A DNA stretch of 64,000 bases from JBEKIK01 sp963845975 (GCA_963845975.1 CAWJUD010000001.1:2418001-2482000), one strand, 5' to 3'. Positions 16,406-27,601 are shown, numbered from the stretch's first letter. A program made the numbers and translations. The notes: generated from the letters alone by a model not told the origin.

Positions 16406-17719
16406 TTAATCGTTGACGTAAGTTTCCAGGAATCGGGCGAGGCGGTGGAAATCGGAATTGGGTTCGATATAACGGACCACGGTGACCAGCGTGGCCGGAT
16501 CGATCAACTGGCTGAAGGGCACGTAATTCAATTCCAACTGGCCGGAGACCGAGACCATCACGCCGTCGAGCCGTTTTTCCACCAGGGCCCGATAGGACCC
16601 CACGCCGAGCTGGCTGCCCAGCATGACGTCGAAGGCCTGGGGCCTTGCGCAGCGGCTTTCATAGCCCAGTTGCAAACCGGTGATTTTTCGCTTCTTGCCC
16701 GTTTGCTTGGTATATTCCTTGGCCACCAGATCGGCGAACAAGCGGCTGAGGTTCAGCTTGGAAATGGCGATGTGTCCATGCTCGTCGCGGGGCACGCCCT
16801 CGATATGTTTTTGCGGCAAATACTCGGCCAGACCTTCGGCTAGCACGAGCACGCCGAATTCCTTGCCTTCGATCTCTTCCCTGGCGCGCATGGTGGCGAC
16901 TATGCGGTTAACCACTTCATGCATGTCCATCACGCGGCGAAGCGTGGTTTTGCCGGTATTCGGATCGGTAATTTCCTCGCTCATTTCATACTTGCCGGTA
17001 ATGTCCTCGACGCTGATGACCAGGCTCGCCTCGCCGGCAATGGCCGCGCCGTAGGCCAGCCAACCCGCGCTGCGGCCCATGGTTTCGGCCACGAAGTATG
17101 CGCGGCTGGACTCGGCATCGGCCAGCAGATTGCGGATCTCCTCGGCCAACACGTCCACCGCCGTGAAGTAACCGAATGTGAAATCAATGCCCGTATAATC
17201 GTTGTCGATGGTCTTGGGCAGGTGTACGACAGGAATCCGCTTGCCGCCTTGTGGCAACTGTTCCTGGAAGAGCCTGAACTTGTTGGCGGTCTTCAAGGTA
17301 TCGTCTCCGCCGATGGAAATCAAGGCATCCACGCCTATCGACAGGAGGGCGTCGTAAACGGTCCTGAGCTGGCCGGTGCGTTTGGGATCTTTAAAGTGCG
17401 ACGGCTCGGAAACGTCCTTGCCTGGATTGGCCCGTGCCGTGCCGATCAAGATGCCCTGCGTATTTCGCGTGCGTTTTAAAATGCCTTGATTGATGTGAAT
17501 GTAGTCGCGGTTTTCAAGCAGGGGATGCTCTGGGGCATATTCAACGAGGTGCGAATATCCGTGGAGAACGCCGATGACATCGATGTTGTTGCGCAGGAAG
17601 GAAACGGCCGCGGTGGAGATTACGGCGTTGGCCGCCGGGGCCGGCCCGCCGGCAAACAAAATCGCCACCCTGTGAATATTCGACGGCAACTGGGGCGGTC
17701 TGGATAACGTGGTGCTCAT
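16406..17719 (-). CDS. pfp: Pyrophosphate-dependent 6-phosphofructokinase
   Basis: 437 residues from ATG 17719; the longer frame runs into repeat sequence. GGPAPAAN is the N-terminal nucleotide/phosphate loop. GGDDTL replaces the GGDGS of ATP enzymes, and PKTIDND is present. This pair of features marks PPi-dependent PFK in the family. It catalyses the reversible fructose 6-phosphate/fructose 1,6-bisphosphate step with pyrophosphate in the cytoplasm. A conserved ETMGRSAGWLA stretch supports the call. It is flanked by repeats on both sides and may be transcribed alone. Confidence 0.93.
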   Translation of the reverse strand: MSTTLSRPPQLPSNIHRVAILFAGGPAPAANAVISTAAVSFLRNNIDVIGVLHGYSHLVEYAPEHPLLENRDYIHINQGILKRTRNTQGILIGTARANPGKDVSEPSHFKDPKRTGQLRTVYDALLSIGVDALISIGGDDTLKTANKFRLFQEQLPQGGKRIPVVHLPKTIDNDYTGIDFTFGYFTAVDVLAEEIRNLLADAESSRAYFVAETMGRSAGWLAYGAAIAGEASLVISVEDITGKYEMSEEITDPNTGKTTLRRVMDMHEVVNRIVATMRAREEIEGKEFGVLVLAEGLAEYLPQKHIEGVPRDEHGHIAISKLNLSRLFADLVAKEYTKQTGKKRKITGLQLGYESRCARPQAFDVMLGSQLGVGSYRALVEKRLDGVMVSVSGQLELNYVPFSQLIDPATLVTVVRYIEPNSDFHRLARFLETYVND

Positions 17720-17865
17720 GGCTAATGGTTTGTGGTTAGTGGTTGGTGGTTGCTGTTTAGTAATTAGCCGTCTTTGCGAAACCGCAAGGGGTTTCATGTA
17801 AGTTTTCAGTTGTAAGTTGTCAGTTTTAAGTATTCATCATTCATCATTCCATATCCATCATTGCT
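17720..17865. repeat. Repeat-rich accC-pfp gap
   Basis: Degenerate TGGTTAGTGGTTGGTGG units, one hairpin GAAACCGCAAGGGGTTTC (17779-17796) and TTCATCATTCATCATTC. No gene. Confidence 0.5.
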
Positions 17866-19206
<1,341 letters not shown>

Positions 19207-19209
<3 letters not shown>

Positions 19210-19347
19210 CTTAGAGTTTACAGTTCACGGTTTACAGTTCACGGTGAGTTTGTCCCGGGATTCATATTTAGCCCGCCGTGAATACACGGCGGGGAAAGAC
19301 GGAAAATACTTCACATTGCCCCGGGTGTATTCGCCCGGGGCTAAATA
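19207..19347. repeat. TTTACAGTTCACGG tandem plus two CTAAA-family hairpins
   Basis: A direct repeat TTTACAGTTCACGG occurs twice after 19211 and matches the array at 1297. TTTAGCCCGCCGTGAATACA (19268-19287) and CCCCGGGTGTATTCGCCCGG followed by GGCTAAAT (19319-19347) are opposed hairpins. Confidence 0.7.
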
Positions 19348-19350
19348 TGC

Positions 19351-19857
19351 CTACTCCCTCGTATCCACTTTGAACAATGGCTGGCCATATTCCACCGATT
19401 CGCCGTTTTCCACCAGCACCATGAGGATTTTGCCCGATACCTCGGCCGGGATCTGATTGAAGACCTTCATGGCCTCGACGATGCAGACGGTGGTTTCCGG
19501 CCCCACGTGATCGCCTACCTTGACGTAAGGCGGCGAGTCGGGATCGGGCGCGGCGTAAAACGTTCCGACCATCGGGCTTTTGATGATCGCCAATTGGCTG
19601 TCCGAGGACGGTTCCGCCAAAGTTTCCGCGGCGGGGCGCGAAGGACCGGCGGGCACAGGTGGAAATGCCTCGGAGCGGATCCCCGGTCCCGGCAAAATCG
19701 CGCTCGGATTGGCCGCCGTGCCTGCACGGCGAAGTTGAATCCGCACTTCGCCCTGTTGAATATCGATCTCGGTAAGATCGTGTTCTTTCATGAGTTCCAC
19801 CAGGCGGCGGATTTTGCGAACGTCGAAAATGTCTTGGGAAGACGCAGGAGTGGCCAC
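19351..19857 (-). CDS. accB: Biotin carboxyl carrier protein of acetyl-CoA carboxylase
   Basis: 168 residues. The N-terminal domain is followed by a Pro/Ala-rich linker (about 47-88) and a biotinyl domain. The biotinylated lysine is Lys131 in VEAMKVFN; the usual EAMKM has Val instead of Met after the lysine, a common variant. SPMVGTFYAAP is the characteristic thumb region. It is the carboxyl carrier between AccC and the carboxyltransferase, which is not in this window. The M24 peptidase lies upstream, an arrangement seen in many bacteria (pepP-efp-accB-accC), here without efp. Confidence 0.96.
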   Translation of the reverse strand: MATPASSQDIFDVRKIRRLVELMKEHDLTEIDIQQGEVRIQLRRAGTAANPSAILPGPGIRSEAFPPVPAGPSRPAAETLAEPSSDSQLAIIKSPMVGTFYAAPDPDSPPYVKVGDHVGPETTVCIVEAMKVFNQIPAEVSGKILMVLVENGESVEYGQPLFKVDTRE

Positions 19858-19920
19858 GGCCGTCTCTCCGGTTGTTATCTAAGGGTAAAATGATAAAAAA
19901 ACGTAATGTAAAGCGTTTAT

Positions 19921-20013
19921 TTGAATCTCAGATAATGAATATCGCCAAGCCCACGGGCTGCAACCCGTGGGCTTAAAGGAAACATCTCCCGGCACAAGTG
20001 CCGGGGCTAAACG
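19921..20013. repeat. Dispersed 54-base repeat plus CTAAA-family hairpin
   Basis: TTGAATCTCA followed by ATCGCCAAGC and the hairpin CCCACGGGCTGCAACCCGTG (about 19921-19974) matches a second copy at 45811-45865. A CTAAA-family hairpin, CCCGGCACAAGTGCCGGGG, ends at 20013 with GCTAAACG. Confidence 0.7.
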
Positions 20014-21099
20014 TTAAAGCACTATTTCATCCAATTGTTTTGGCACATGAGTAAGGACTTCATGGCCGTTGCGCGTGACCAGAATATCGTCCTCGATGCG
20101 AATTCCGCCCCAGCCGGTGATATAAATACCCGGCTCGACGGTCATGATCATGCCGGGCTTGAGGACGGACTGATTTTTCATGGCGAAGCGGGGCGACTCG
20201 TGGATCAACAACCCGATGCCGTGCCCCAGTCCATGGCCGAATCGGCGGCCGTAGCCGGCTTTGGAGATAACGCGACGTGCGATGGCATCGATGTCGTGGC
20301 ACACGGCGCCCGGACGGATGGCATCGATAGCCTTGGTCTGGGCCTCCAGCACGATTTCATATATTGCCGCGAATTTGGAGGACATTTTGCCCGTTACCAA
20401 GGTTCGCGTCAAGTCGCTGCGATAAAGGCCTTCGCTGGCCCCCCAATCGATCAAAATGAAATCGCTTTCCTCGACTCGCTTGTCGCCCGGCACGGCATGG
20501 CACAACGCCGCCCGCGGACCGACCGCGATGATCGAGGGAAATCCGGCGCACTTGGCCCCGAACAAACGATATTGATAGTCCAATTCGGCGGAGATTTGCT
20601 TTTCGCTCATTTCCGGCCTGAGCGACGCCCGGATTACGCCAAAGGCCTTTTCGGCCTGCATTATCGAAAGGCGCGTCAAGGCGATTTCGTCTTTATCCTT
20701 GATCTGCCGGAACTTTTCCACCAATCCCGAGGTGGGCACAATCGCCATCTGCGGCAGTTTGTCGGAAAGCTTGTCTTCCAGGCCGACGGTCATGGAATCG
20801 GCCTCGATGCCCAGCCGGCTGATGTTCGCCGACTGCAAAACTCGAACCGTGGCCTGCAAAATGCTGACCGAGGGCTTACGGATGTAAAGATCGACGCCCG
20901 GCGCCTCCTCACCCAATTGGATGGTATATCGCGGGTCGCTAATAATCATATCCCCGTCGTCGCGTACTAATAAATAACTGTCGTCGCCCGTAAAGCCGGT
21001 CAGGTAGGTAACGTTGGTAAAATCGGTGACCAGCAGTGCGTCAACGCCCAATTTATGCAACGCCTTGCGAACCTTATCGCGCCGAGTTTCATGGTCCAT
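20014..21099 (-). CDS. M24B metallopeptidase, Xaa-Pro aminopeptidase/dipeptidase
   Basis: 361 residues from ATG 21099, preceded by AAGGAGCCTGCA. The pita-bread fold metal ligands are visible: Asp in LIDWGASEG, Asp in RSDLTRT, His in GHGLGHGIGL, Glu in MTVEPGIYI and Glu in RIEDDILVT. The N-terminal creatinase-like domain has TGFTGDDSYLLV. It removes N-terminal residues before proline or cleaves X-Pro dipeptides; the exact type (PepP or PepQ) is not decided. First gene of the apparent peptidase-accB-accC run. Confidence 0.9.
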   Translation of the reverse strand: MDHETRRDKVRKALHKLGVDALLVTDFTNVTYLTGFTGDDSYLLVRDDGDMIISDPRYTIQLGEEAPGVDLYIRKPSVSILQATVRVLQSANISRLGIEADSMTVGLEDKLSDKLPQMAIVPTSGLVEKFRQIKDKDEIALTRLSIMQAEKAFGVIRASLRPEMSEKQISAELDYQYRLFGAKCAGFPSIIAVGPRAALCHAVPGDKRVEESDFILIDWGASEGLYRSDLTRTLVTGKMSSKFAAIYEIVLEAQTKAIDAIRPGAVCHDIDAIARRVISKAGYGRRFGHGLGHGIGLLIHESPRFAMKNQSVLKPGMIMTVEPGIYITGWGGIRIEDDILVTRNGHEVLTHVPKQLDEIVL

Positions 21100-21199
21100 T
21101 GCAGGCTCCTTTGTGCTAGTTGGCCTTAAAAGAATGTATTGGAACAAACAAGGAGCCGGCTGACAAGAGTCCGGAGGGAATAAAGTGGTTATTTGGGCA

Positions 21200-21304
21200 A
21201 TAGTATAGTGGGCAGTGGATAGTGGATAGTGGACTGTGGGCAGTGGACGGTGGGCAGTGGACGGTGGGCAGTGGACGGTGGGCAGTGAGCAGTGGGTAGT
21301 GGCT
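21200..21304. repeat. Tandem 14-base repeat
   Basis: GGGCAGTGGACGGT is repeated three times from 21238, flanked by looser GGGCAGT/GGATAGT units on both sides. Located upstream of the peptidase gene start and the divergent DUF6883 gene. Confidence 0.8.
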
Positions 21305-21403
21305 AAATTGACACCTCCCCTAGCGTGGGATAGGATTGAGTAGGTCTAATGCTTAATATCAATTCAATAGGAATGCTAAATTGATTAAATAAACCGGTTT
21401 TAT

Positions 21404-21739
21404 ATGATATTGCCAGTTGATGCGTCGATTTCACCCGAGAAGTTGATCCAATATCTTCTGGCCCCGCGAAAACGTAATGATAAATCCAAATATCTGGCAG
21501 AGGCGGGATACAATATCGAAAATTGGCGAGTATTGGAAAATGATTTGCGGAGGCAAATTTTGTCACTTGAAGCCGTACCGTCCGAACGATCACAATATGG
21601 CCAGACCTATGAGATCAGCGGCCGATTGATAGGGCCAAATGGCAAAACTCTGGCTGTGAATACGGTTTGGATGATTGAAAACGCATCTGGAGTTACAAAA
21701 TTCATCACCTTATATCCCTATAAAGAAAAGGAAAGATGA
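21404..21739 (+). CDS. DUF6883-type protein
   Basis: A 111-residue protein whose pattern (PEKLIQYLLAP, GYNIENWRVLENDLRRQIL, YGQTYEISGRLIGPNGKT, VNTVWMIE) fits DUF6883 as I remember it. This domain is found as a small stand-alone gene and as a domain in polymorphic toxins. It overlaps the next gene by four bases (ATGA), so the two are coupled. No catalytic residues are established. Toxin-like function is inference. Confidence 0.7.
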   Translation: MILPVDASISPEKLIQYLLAPRKRNDKSKYLAEAGYNIENWRVLENDLRRQILSLEAVPSERSQYGQTYEISGRLIGPNGKTLAVNTVWMIENASGVTKFITLYPYKEKER

Positions 21740-21975
21740 AATACAAACTGTATGAAGAAGTAATATTGTTAGAAGATGTAATCCAGAAAGGATTACGGAA
21801 AGGTGATGTAGCTACCGTCGTCGAACATCATCCCGTCCCTGAAGGCGAGGATGGGTATTCGCTGGAAGTATTCAATGTGCTTGGTGATACAATCGCCGTC
21901 ATAACCTTGCCTGAGTCGGCTATTGCTCCATTGACGGAAAATGAGGTGTTTAGCGTTCGACCATTGGCGGTTTAA
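21736..21975 (+). CDS. DUF4926-type protein
   Basis: 79 residues, of the small DUF4926 kind: LYEEVILLEDVIQKGLRKGD followed by VATVVEHHP and a beta-rich tail. Usually encoded beside DUF6883, as here, and likely its partner. An antitoxin or immunity role would fit the order and size but is not shown. Confidence 0.7.
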   Translation: MKYKLYEEVILLEDVIQKGLRKGDVATVVEHHPVPEGEDGYSLEVFNVLGDTIAVITLPESAIAPLTENEVFSVRPLAV

Positions 21976-22008
21976 GGTTTGGCAGTTATTAAGATCTCTC
22001 TAAAACTA

Positions 22009-22791
22009 ATGAATCAACACGATCTTTCCAAACTCGCCAAACTATTGCTTGCCGGGGAACTCTCCCTGGAGCAGTTCCTGCATCAGGCCGTGGGGATCGC
22101 TCCGCTGGGCGAGGCCCAAGTCGATCTTGACCGCACGCGTCGTTGCGGATTTCCCGAGGTGGTGTTCGCCGAAGGAAAGACCGTGGAAGTGATGGAGAAA
22201 ATTTTTCGATCGCTCCTGGCCCATGGTTCCGACGTGTTTGCCACAAGGATGACGGCCGAACAGGCCGTGGAACTTCAAGAGAAATTTCCCGCCGCCCGTT
22301 ATAACTCCATTGGCCGCACGTTCCGTATTTCCCGCCCAGACAGCCAAGGCGTTGCCGAGGACGCCGGCGCGGGCCGGGTGACGATCGTCACCGCCGGCAC
22401 CAGCGATCTGCCCGTGGCCGAGGAAGCCCGCGAAACCGCCCTTTGGACCGGGGCCTCGGTGCGATTGATATCCGACGTGGGCGTGGCCGGCCCGCACCGC
22501 TTGACCTCCAACCTGCCGCAATTGCAAGACGCAGACGCCGTGGTAGTCGTGGCGGGCATGGAGGGCGCGCTGCCCAGCGTGGTGGGCGGTTACGTGGCTT
22601 GTCCGGTGATCGCCGTGCCTACCAGCGTGGGCTACGGGGCAAGTTTCGGAGGCATCGCGGCCTTGTTGGGCATGCTCAACAGTTGCGCGGCAAACGTGAC
22701 CGTGGTAAACATCGACGCCGGATTCAAAGCCGGTTACGTAGCCGGCCTGATCGCCAAAAACGCCGCCAAATCTTCTCAACCAAGCGGATAA
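22009..22791 (+). CDS. larB: LarB, nickel-pincer nucleotide cofactor carboxylase
   Basis: 260 residues from ATG 22009; an upstream TTG would add ten residues. The C-terminal half is a PurE-like AIR carboxylase fold (VTAGTSDLPVAEEA, VVVAGMEGALPSVVGG, PVIAVPTSVGYG). The N-terminal part with FPEVVFAEGKT is typical of LarB. LarB carboxylates and hydrolyses nicotinate adenine dinucleotide in nickel-pincer cofactor synthesis. larC and larE are not in the window. No obvious ribosome-binding site precedes the ATG. Confidence 0.92.
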   Translation: MNQHDLSKLAKLLLAGELSLEQFLHQAVGIAPLGEAQVDLDRTRRCGFPEVVFAEGKTVEVMEKIFRSLLAHGSDVFATRMTAEQAVELQEKFPAARYNSIGRTFRISRPDSQGVAEDAGAGRVTIVTAGTSDLPVAEEARETALWTGASVRLISDVGVAGPHRLTSNLPQLQDADAVVVVAGMEGALPSVVGGYVACPVIAVPTSVGYGASFGGIAALLGMLNSCAANVTVVNIDAGFKAGYVAGLIAKNAAKSSQPSG

Positions 22792-22883
22792 AAAGGCGAG
22801 GCGGGCTGCCTGATCCCACGTATGGACTGTTCATCAATCTTCATATCCTTCATTGCACGTATGTTTCTCTTGATGCCGGCGCG

Positions 22884-23240
22884 TTAGAATCCGAAACCGA
22901 ATCGCACGCGCGGGCCGGAGTAATAAAAGTCAAATGGAGGATAGTTGCTGTATCCATAAGCCGGACCCGGATAAACGTAGGTCCGATACGGATACCCATA
23001 ATAATAAGGGGAGTAGTAGGCGCGGTACCGAGGATAATAACGGTACCCGTACCAACGCGGGCCGCCGTAGTAACTATAATATCGCACAACGGGCATTATC
23101 GCGCCCTGATCGGTCGCGTTGCTCAGATAGGCGGCGGTTGTAGTCCGGTTGTGCGATTGCCAGCCGTCTTCCGCAACAGCGGGAGCGGCGCAGGCGAATA
23201 AAAGCCCAATTATCATCAACGACAATAACAGGGATCGCAT
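22884..23240 (-). CDS. Small exported Tyr/Pro-rich protein
   Basis: 118 residues: signal peptide (1-23, ending AVAED), then a tail with about a quarter tyrosine (YGYRYYPRYRAYYSPYYYGY). No family recognised. Such repetitive Tyr-rich exported proteins are common in planctomycetes and may be surface or wall associated, but that is a guess. Confidence 0.55.
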   Translation of the reverse strand: MRSLLLSLMIIGLLFACAAPAVAEDGWQSHNRTTTAAYLSNATDQGAIMPVVRYYSYYGGPRWYGYRYYPRYRAYYSPYYYGYPYRTYVYPGPAYGYSNYPPFDFYYSGPRVRFGFGF

Positions 23241-24044
23241 CTTAGGCCTCCTTTCATGCGGCGTCTTTGCCGCGAAAAGAAATCGTACACAGGCTAAAAC
23301 ACCAATTTTAGATAAGCCATTTGCCGGCCTTCAAATGAATCCTATACAACACGCACAGGCGGTCAAGCGATCCGGGAAGTTTGAGTAAATCGACCATTTT
23401 TATAATTGTTTTATTTTTAATGTTCGCAGTGAGCGCTGAGATGAGTTATTAAAATGCCGGGAGACATTTCATCCAAGTATACAGGAATGGTCAACATTTT
23501 TCCGAGGTTTTTACGCCACTGCCGGCAAGCTAGCAGCGGCACGCGTCATTTTGTTAGAGGCTCTTAATTCTTAAAATGCTTAAGGGCGCTGATTTTATCA
23601 ACAAGCCGCAACGTATTCTGTTTCAATTCCCGCCCAGCAGGCCCGCACTTGTCTTTCGCGATAAGAGCGCATAAAGTTCAGTAGATTAAAAAAATTGCCT
23701 GCGATAGACGTTTATAAACGCCACGAAAGCCCGGTTATGCGGGTTTGCATAGGCGGGTCTTTTCAAATGTTATCAAGCTCACGCTATTGGGCTGAAAAAG
23801 GAATTTCGCGGCAAGCGGCGTTCCGGATTCTGGGTGGAACCGTATGATAACTTGAGCTTGGTACAGTCATCCTGAGCGCAGCGAAGGATCTCAATTAGCC
23901 GCTAGATTCTTCGCTGCGCTCAGAATGACGCGGCATAACTATTAATGCAGTTCCACTTAGATTGTGGAATTATTTTGTTGCCGTTATTATTAACATCCAT
24001 TCTAACGGCGGGGAAAAAAATGAAATCATGCGGGATAAAATCAA
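23241..24044. other. Long intergenic region
   Basis: About 800 bases with no supported gene. It holds a CCACTGCCGGC...GCAGCGGCAC palindrome (about 23516-23543) and the 64-base inverted repeat at 23866-23929. Codon-like structure is absent and all short frames are unconvincing. Confidence 0.5.
23866..23929. repeat. Inverted repeat GTCATCCTGAGCGCAGCGAA
   Basis: 26-base arms (23866-23891 and 23904-23929) match with two differences. The core (CTGAGCG.AGCGAAG.ATCT) is the same as in the element at 59360-59496. Confidence 0.85.
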
Positions 24045-24441
24045 ATGGAACCTAAAAAAAACAATATTCTTGTCGTCGACGACGACAAAATCGCTTGTAT
24101 ATTCGTGATGAAAATTTTGTCGGTGAAAAAGGACTGGCAAGTAGATGTGGCCTGGAAAGGCACGATGGCCCTGGAATTGGTTAAAAAGAAAGCCTACGAC
24201 GCCGTGGTGCTCGATTATCGGATGCCGGGCATGGACGGGGCCGAGCTTTGCCGCCGGATCAGGGAGATGCAGCCCGGCGTGCGCGGTGTTCCTGACCGCA
24301 TACCCGCAAATCGAGACCGTGTTTCCCGCCATGGAAGCCGGGGCCGAACGAGTTTTGTCCAAGCCCGTCGATCCGGCGGAACTCGTCCGCGTGCTTGAAG
24401 AGCAATTGGCCAACCTGGCGTTTCACCAACAGCATTCTTGA
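24045..24441 (+). CDS. Single-domain response regulator (one frame break)
   Basis: An orphan receiver domain, about 132 residues when repaired. The acidic cluster VVDDDK, phospho-acceptor Asp in LDYRMPGMDG, the Thr in FLTAYP and the Lys in LSKPVDP are all present but the first and second halves are in different frames. The break is at GCGC 24281-24284; adding back GC gives VRAVFLTAYPQIETV. No kinase is adjacent. Convergent with the next gene, overlapping it by 19 bases. Confidence 0.8.
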
Positions 24442-24973
24442 TTATCGCGATTGAATCCTATTCGCGCCGGGCTGGAATTGGAATTCTTTAGCACGGCAAT
24501 CTTGCGGCGACATTCTTCCAATGATTCCAGCGGGTCATAATCTCCGATGGCATTGGTTTCGTCGTTATAAACCAGCCGCAATGCATCCCAGCCAAAACGA
24601 CGCGTGAGTGTCGAATCGGACTCAAGCATGCTGATGATGCGCGGGAGCACAGGTTTTACATCCTCGCCGCGCGCCTCAAATTAAGAAGGGCTAAGCTATT
24701 CCTAAAATTCCATTCATCCTCTCCCGCGATTTCCCATAGTTTTGAAGTCGAACTCCGCTCAAGTTCTTTAAACAAAGCTTTATGCGCCAAGTCTTGCGGG
24801 ATCAGGCTGACACAGCCGCCCAGTATAAATCCTATCACACCGCCAATTATCGCCCCCGCCGCCGTCCCAAAACACTTCCATCCCAGCGCCAGGCCGCAGG
24901 CAAAACCACCAGATAAGCCGATCCAATGCAATACATGGAAGATGGTAATTCGAGTGTAATTATATCCATACAT
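24423..24973 (-). CDS. Membrane protein with a HEAT-like tail (one frame break)
   Basis: About 183 residues when two frames are joined at GCGCGC 24669-24674. The first half has two glycine-rich membrane segments (about residues 10-34 and 36-58). The join gives NLRRGEDVKPVLPRIISML, which reads like one HEAT repeat. Because the two open frames overlap by only about 25 bases, a single indel is a simple explanation. No family known. Confidence 0.5.
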
Positions 24974-25051
24974 GGCGGGCTATCGTATTTGCGCTGATGA
25001 TCCAAAGCGTTGGCTATGCCGCCGGACCCGGATTCTGGTTAGATATTTCAA

Positions 25052-26719
25052 TTATCTTGCAGTGCCTGCGCCAATGGATTGCAGGGCTTTAGCGGCAGCC
25101 TCGCGAACGGCTTTACTGTCGTCTTCTTTTGCGGCTTTTTGCAGGGCCGGAACCGCCTCGCGGGCCAAAGGCCCCAAATCGCCCAAGGCCTCCGCGGCCG
25201 CCTTGCGGGTCTCAGGCAATGAATCGGAAAGCCCGGGTATGAGTACGGGAATCGCTTTGGCGGCGGTCTTTGCCGACCGGGGTTGAATCTGCGTGAAAGT
25301 CCAAGCGCTGATTACGGCCAGCGAACAGTCCTTGCAGTTCATCTCTTTCAACAGCACCGGCTCCGCCGCGGCGGCTTTGGGGCCGATTTTACCCAAGGCA
25401 TAAATAATCGCGTGGGCATTAAGGCAGTTTTCCTTTTGTAGCGCCGCCAGCAAAGCCGGTACGGCGCCGCCGGCGGCTGGGCCGATCTTTGCCAGCGCAA
25501 GCACCGCTTCCGTGGAAACGTTGAAGTCTTCATCGGCAACCTGCTGGGATAAAGCCTCCACGGCGGATGCCGCCCCCGGACCGATCTGACCCAAAATGTA
25601 AGCCACTTGAACGCGGAGTTCTTTGTGTTGCTTCAATATCTCAACCAACCTCGGCACCGCCGGCGCCCCGAGCGAGGCCAATGCATCCATGGCATGTTGA
25701 ATGGTCGTCGTATCCGCGTCTTTTAACATTTTCTCAAAGATCGGAAGGGTGATCTCGGGGGCGGGAGGCAGAGCGGCCAACGCCCGGGCGGCCGCCACGC
25801 GGACAAAGGGATCTTGCTCTTTCAAGCGCTCGACAAGCTGCTCCGTGGCCTGGCGGCGGAGTTCCTTGTCTTCGGGATGAACGCGGGCCAGGGCCCAAAG
25901 ACTCACGGTGCTGAGGAATTTATCGTCGCTCTTGGCATTAGCGCGGATTTTCACTTCGGCGTTTGCGGGGAACTTTCCCAGTTGGCCCATGACAAAAGTC
26001 GCGGCCGTGCGCGCGTCTTCGTCGTTCAGGGCTGCGGCGATTTGGGGCAGTACGGGAACTGCGGCCTCGTTCAAGGCGCCCAGGGTGAGAACGGCTTCTC
26101 GTCTAATCTCAGGGCGGGGATCCTTGAGCTTTTCGGCCAATGCCGGGGCGGCGTCCTTGGCGGCTGGCCCGATCTCGCGCAGCACAATACATGCCCAGTA
26201 GGCGGTCTTGTCGTTCTTCAGCGCTTCGATCAAACCCGGCACCGCGGCTTCGCCGGCCTCCGCAGTAGCGTTCAAAATGCGCATTTGCACTCCCGGATCG
26301 GAGTCCTCCATAAGCTTGATAAACAAGGGGATCATGACTTTCGGGCCGGGGCGAATGGCGACCAGGGCCTGGACCGCCTGCCTTCGGACCGTATCGTCGG
26401 GATCTTTTAATAGGGAGATCAATTCAGGGGCGGCAGTTTTGGCCGGATCGCCGATATTGCCTAGCGATCGAGCTACATGCGCTCGCACCACGGGCGATTT
26501 GTCTTTAAGCAAATCAGTCAAAATTGCGACAGCTTCGGCGGCCGTCGCATGGCCTCCCAAATGGTCGATGGCCTCGAGCCGAACAGGCTCTTCGGCAGAC
26601 TTCAATTGCCCAACTAATTCTTTGCCCGTGGAATCGATCGCCAGAGCGGTCGTGCCGGTTAAGAATAGCCAGCCGCCAACGGCAAAGAACAGGGCGTTTT
26701 TTCGTAAGTACGAGATCAT
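25052..26719 (-). CDS. Exported HEAT-repeat protein
   Basis: 555 residues: signal peptide (1-28), then HEAT/PBS-lyase-type repeats of 35-40 residues to the end (e.g. DLLKDKSPVVRAHVARSLGN, LLKDPDDTVRRQAVQALVAI). Alpha-solenoid exported proteins of this kind probably bind other proteins in the periplasm or on a membrane. No enzymatic motif. The partner is unknown; it stands alone between two short genes of uncertain function. Confidence 0.8.
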   Translation of the reverse strand: MISYLRKNALFFAVGGWLFLTGTTALAIDSTGKELVGQLKSAEEPVRLEAIDHLGGHATAAEAVAILTDLLKDKSPVVRAHVARSLGNIGDPAKTAAPELISLLKDPDDTVRRQAVQALVAIRPGPKVMIPLFIKLMEDSDPGVQMRILNATAEAGEAAVPGLIEALKNDKTAYWACIVLREIGPAAKDAAPALAEKLKDPRPEIRREAVLTLGALNEAAVPVLPQIAAALNDEDARTAATFVMGQLGKFPANAEVKIRANAKSDDKFLSTVSLWALARVHPEDKELRRQATEQLVERLKEQDPFVRVAAARALAALPPAPEITLPIFEKMLKDADTTTIQHAMDALASLGAPAVPRLVEILKQHKELRVQVAYILGQIGPGAASAVEALSQQVADEDFNVSTEAVLALAKIGPAAGGAVPALLAALQKENCLNAHAIIYALGKIGPKAAAAEPVLLKEMNCKDCSLAVISAWTFTQIQPRSAKTAAKAIPVLIPGLSDSLPETRKAAAEALGDLGPLAREAVPALQKAAKEDDSKAVREAAAKALQSIGAGTAR

Positions 26720-26841
26720 TTTTTATGCTCCGGATTTTAATTGTTCGCTTGCGGTGAATTAGTTTGAAGTTAGGGGACAAAAAAGGGAAATATATGGAAT
26801 GTGGAAAATTTCCAGGCAATGCGGGGTTTGTTCATGAATTA

Positions 26842-27562
26842 TCAACTCAGGTCAGTTTTGGTCATGGCATAGATCAAACTTTTTAAGTACGTCTGCGATG
26901 CGGCCCAGTCTTGCGGTGGAACATCCTTGATTTGCGCCTTCAAGCCGGTAAACATGCTTTCGATGTTTTGGCGGGCTTTCATCTGATCGGCATAGTCGAG
27001 GCTGCCGTAAGTGGCTTGCTTGGCCAATAATTGCTCCAAAGCGGTGCGCTGCGGGGTGAATTGGTCCTGCTGCAGCAAGGCCGGCCAGTTGACTGTCCCG
27101 GTCACTGGATTCCACTGGTTGGGAGTGAGCGGTTTGGGTGCGCCGTCGCGGGATATTCGCGCGATTTGCTCCATTGTCGGCTGGGGACCTTCCTCGGCCT
27201 TGCGCCGCTTTATTAGTCGCCCGCATCTCGAAGTAAGTATTGGTATATTGTTGATGGTTCTGGATTTCTTGTTTCTGGACTTGGGACATATTCATGGCTG
27301 CCGCGGAGGTGGAAAGATTGTAATTTCCCTTTGCGCTGATCACGCTGGCCATGCCGTTCATGGCCGATCCGGCGGCCGTGCTTGCCCCTGTGCCGCCATA
27401 GCCCGACCATCCGCCATTTCCGTTGATTATGGAAGGGGGCGGCACGGCTGGTTGATACGGCTGAGAAGTGCCGCTCGATCCGGAGTATTGGGGAGCGGGC
27501 TGTGCCATTATCAAGGCTGGAAAGGCCACGATAATTACCAATAAAACCCATAAACGATTCAT
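26842..27562 (-). CDS. Exported protein of unknown function (one frame break)
   Basis: About 240 residues from ATG 27562, which has AGGAGG 8 bases upstream. A signal peptide (MNRLWVLLVIIVAFPALIMA) is followed by a Pro/Gly/Ser-rich part and then a conserved C-terminal half in another frame (LTPNQWNPVTGTVNWPALLQ, YADQMKARQNIESMFTGLKA). The break is at GCGC 27202-27205; restoring GC gives TNKARRKAEEGPQPTMEQIA. It resembles exported proteins frequent in planctomycetes; role unknown. Confidence 0.6.
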
Positions 27563-27601
27563 GGACATTCCTCCTATATTTTGAAATAAGCTACAAAACA
27601 A

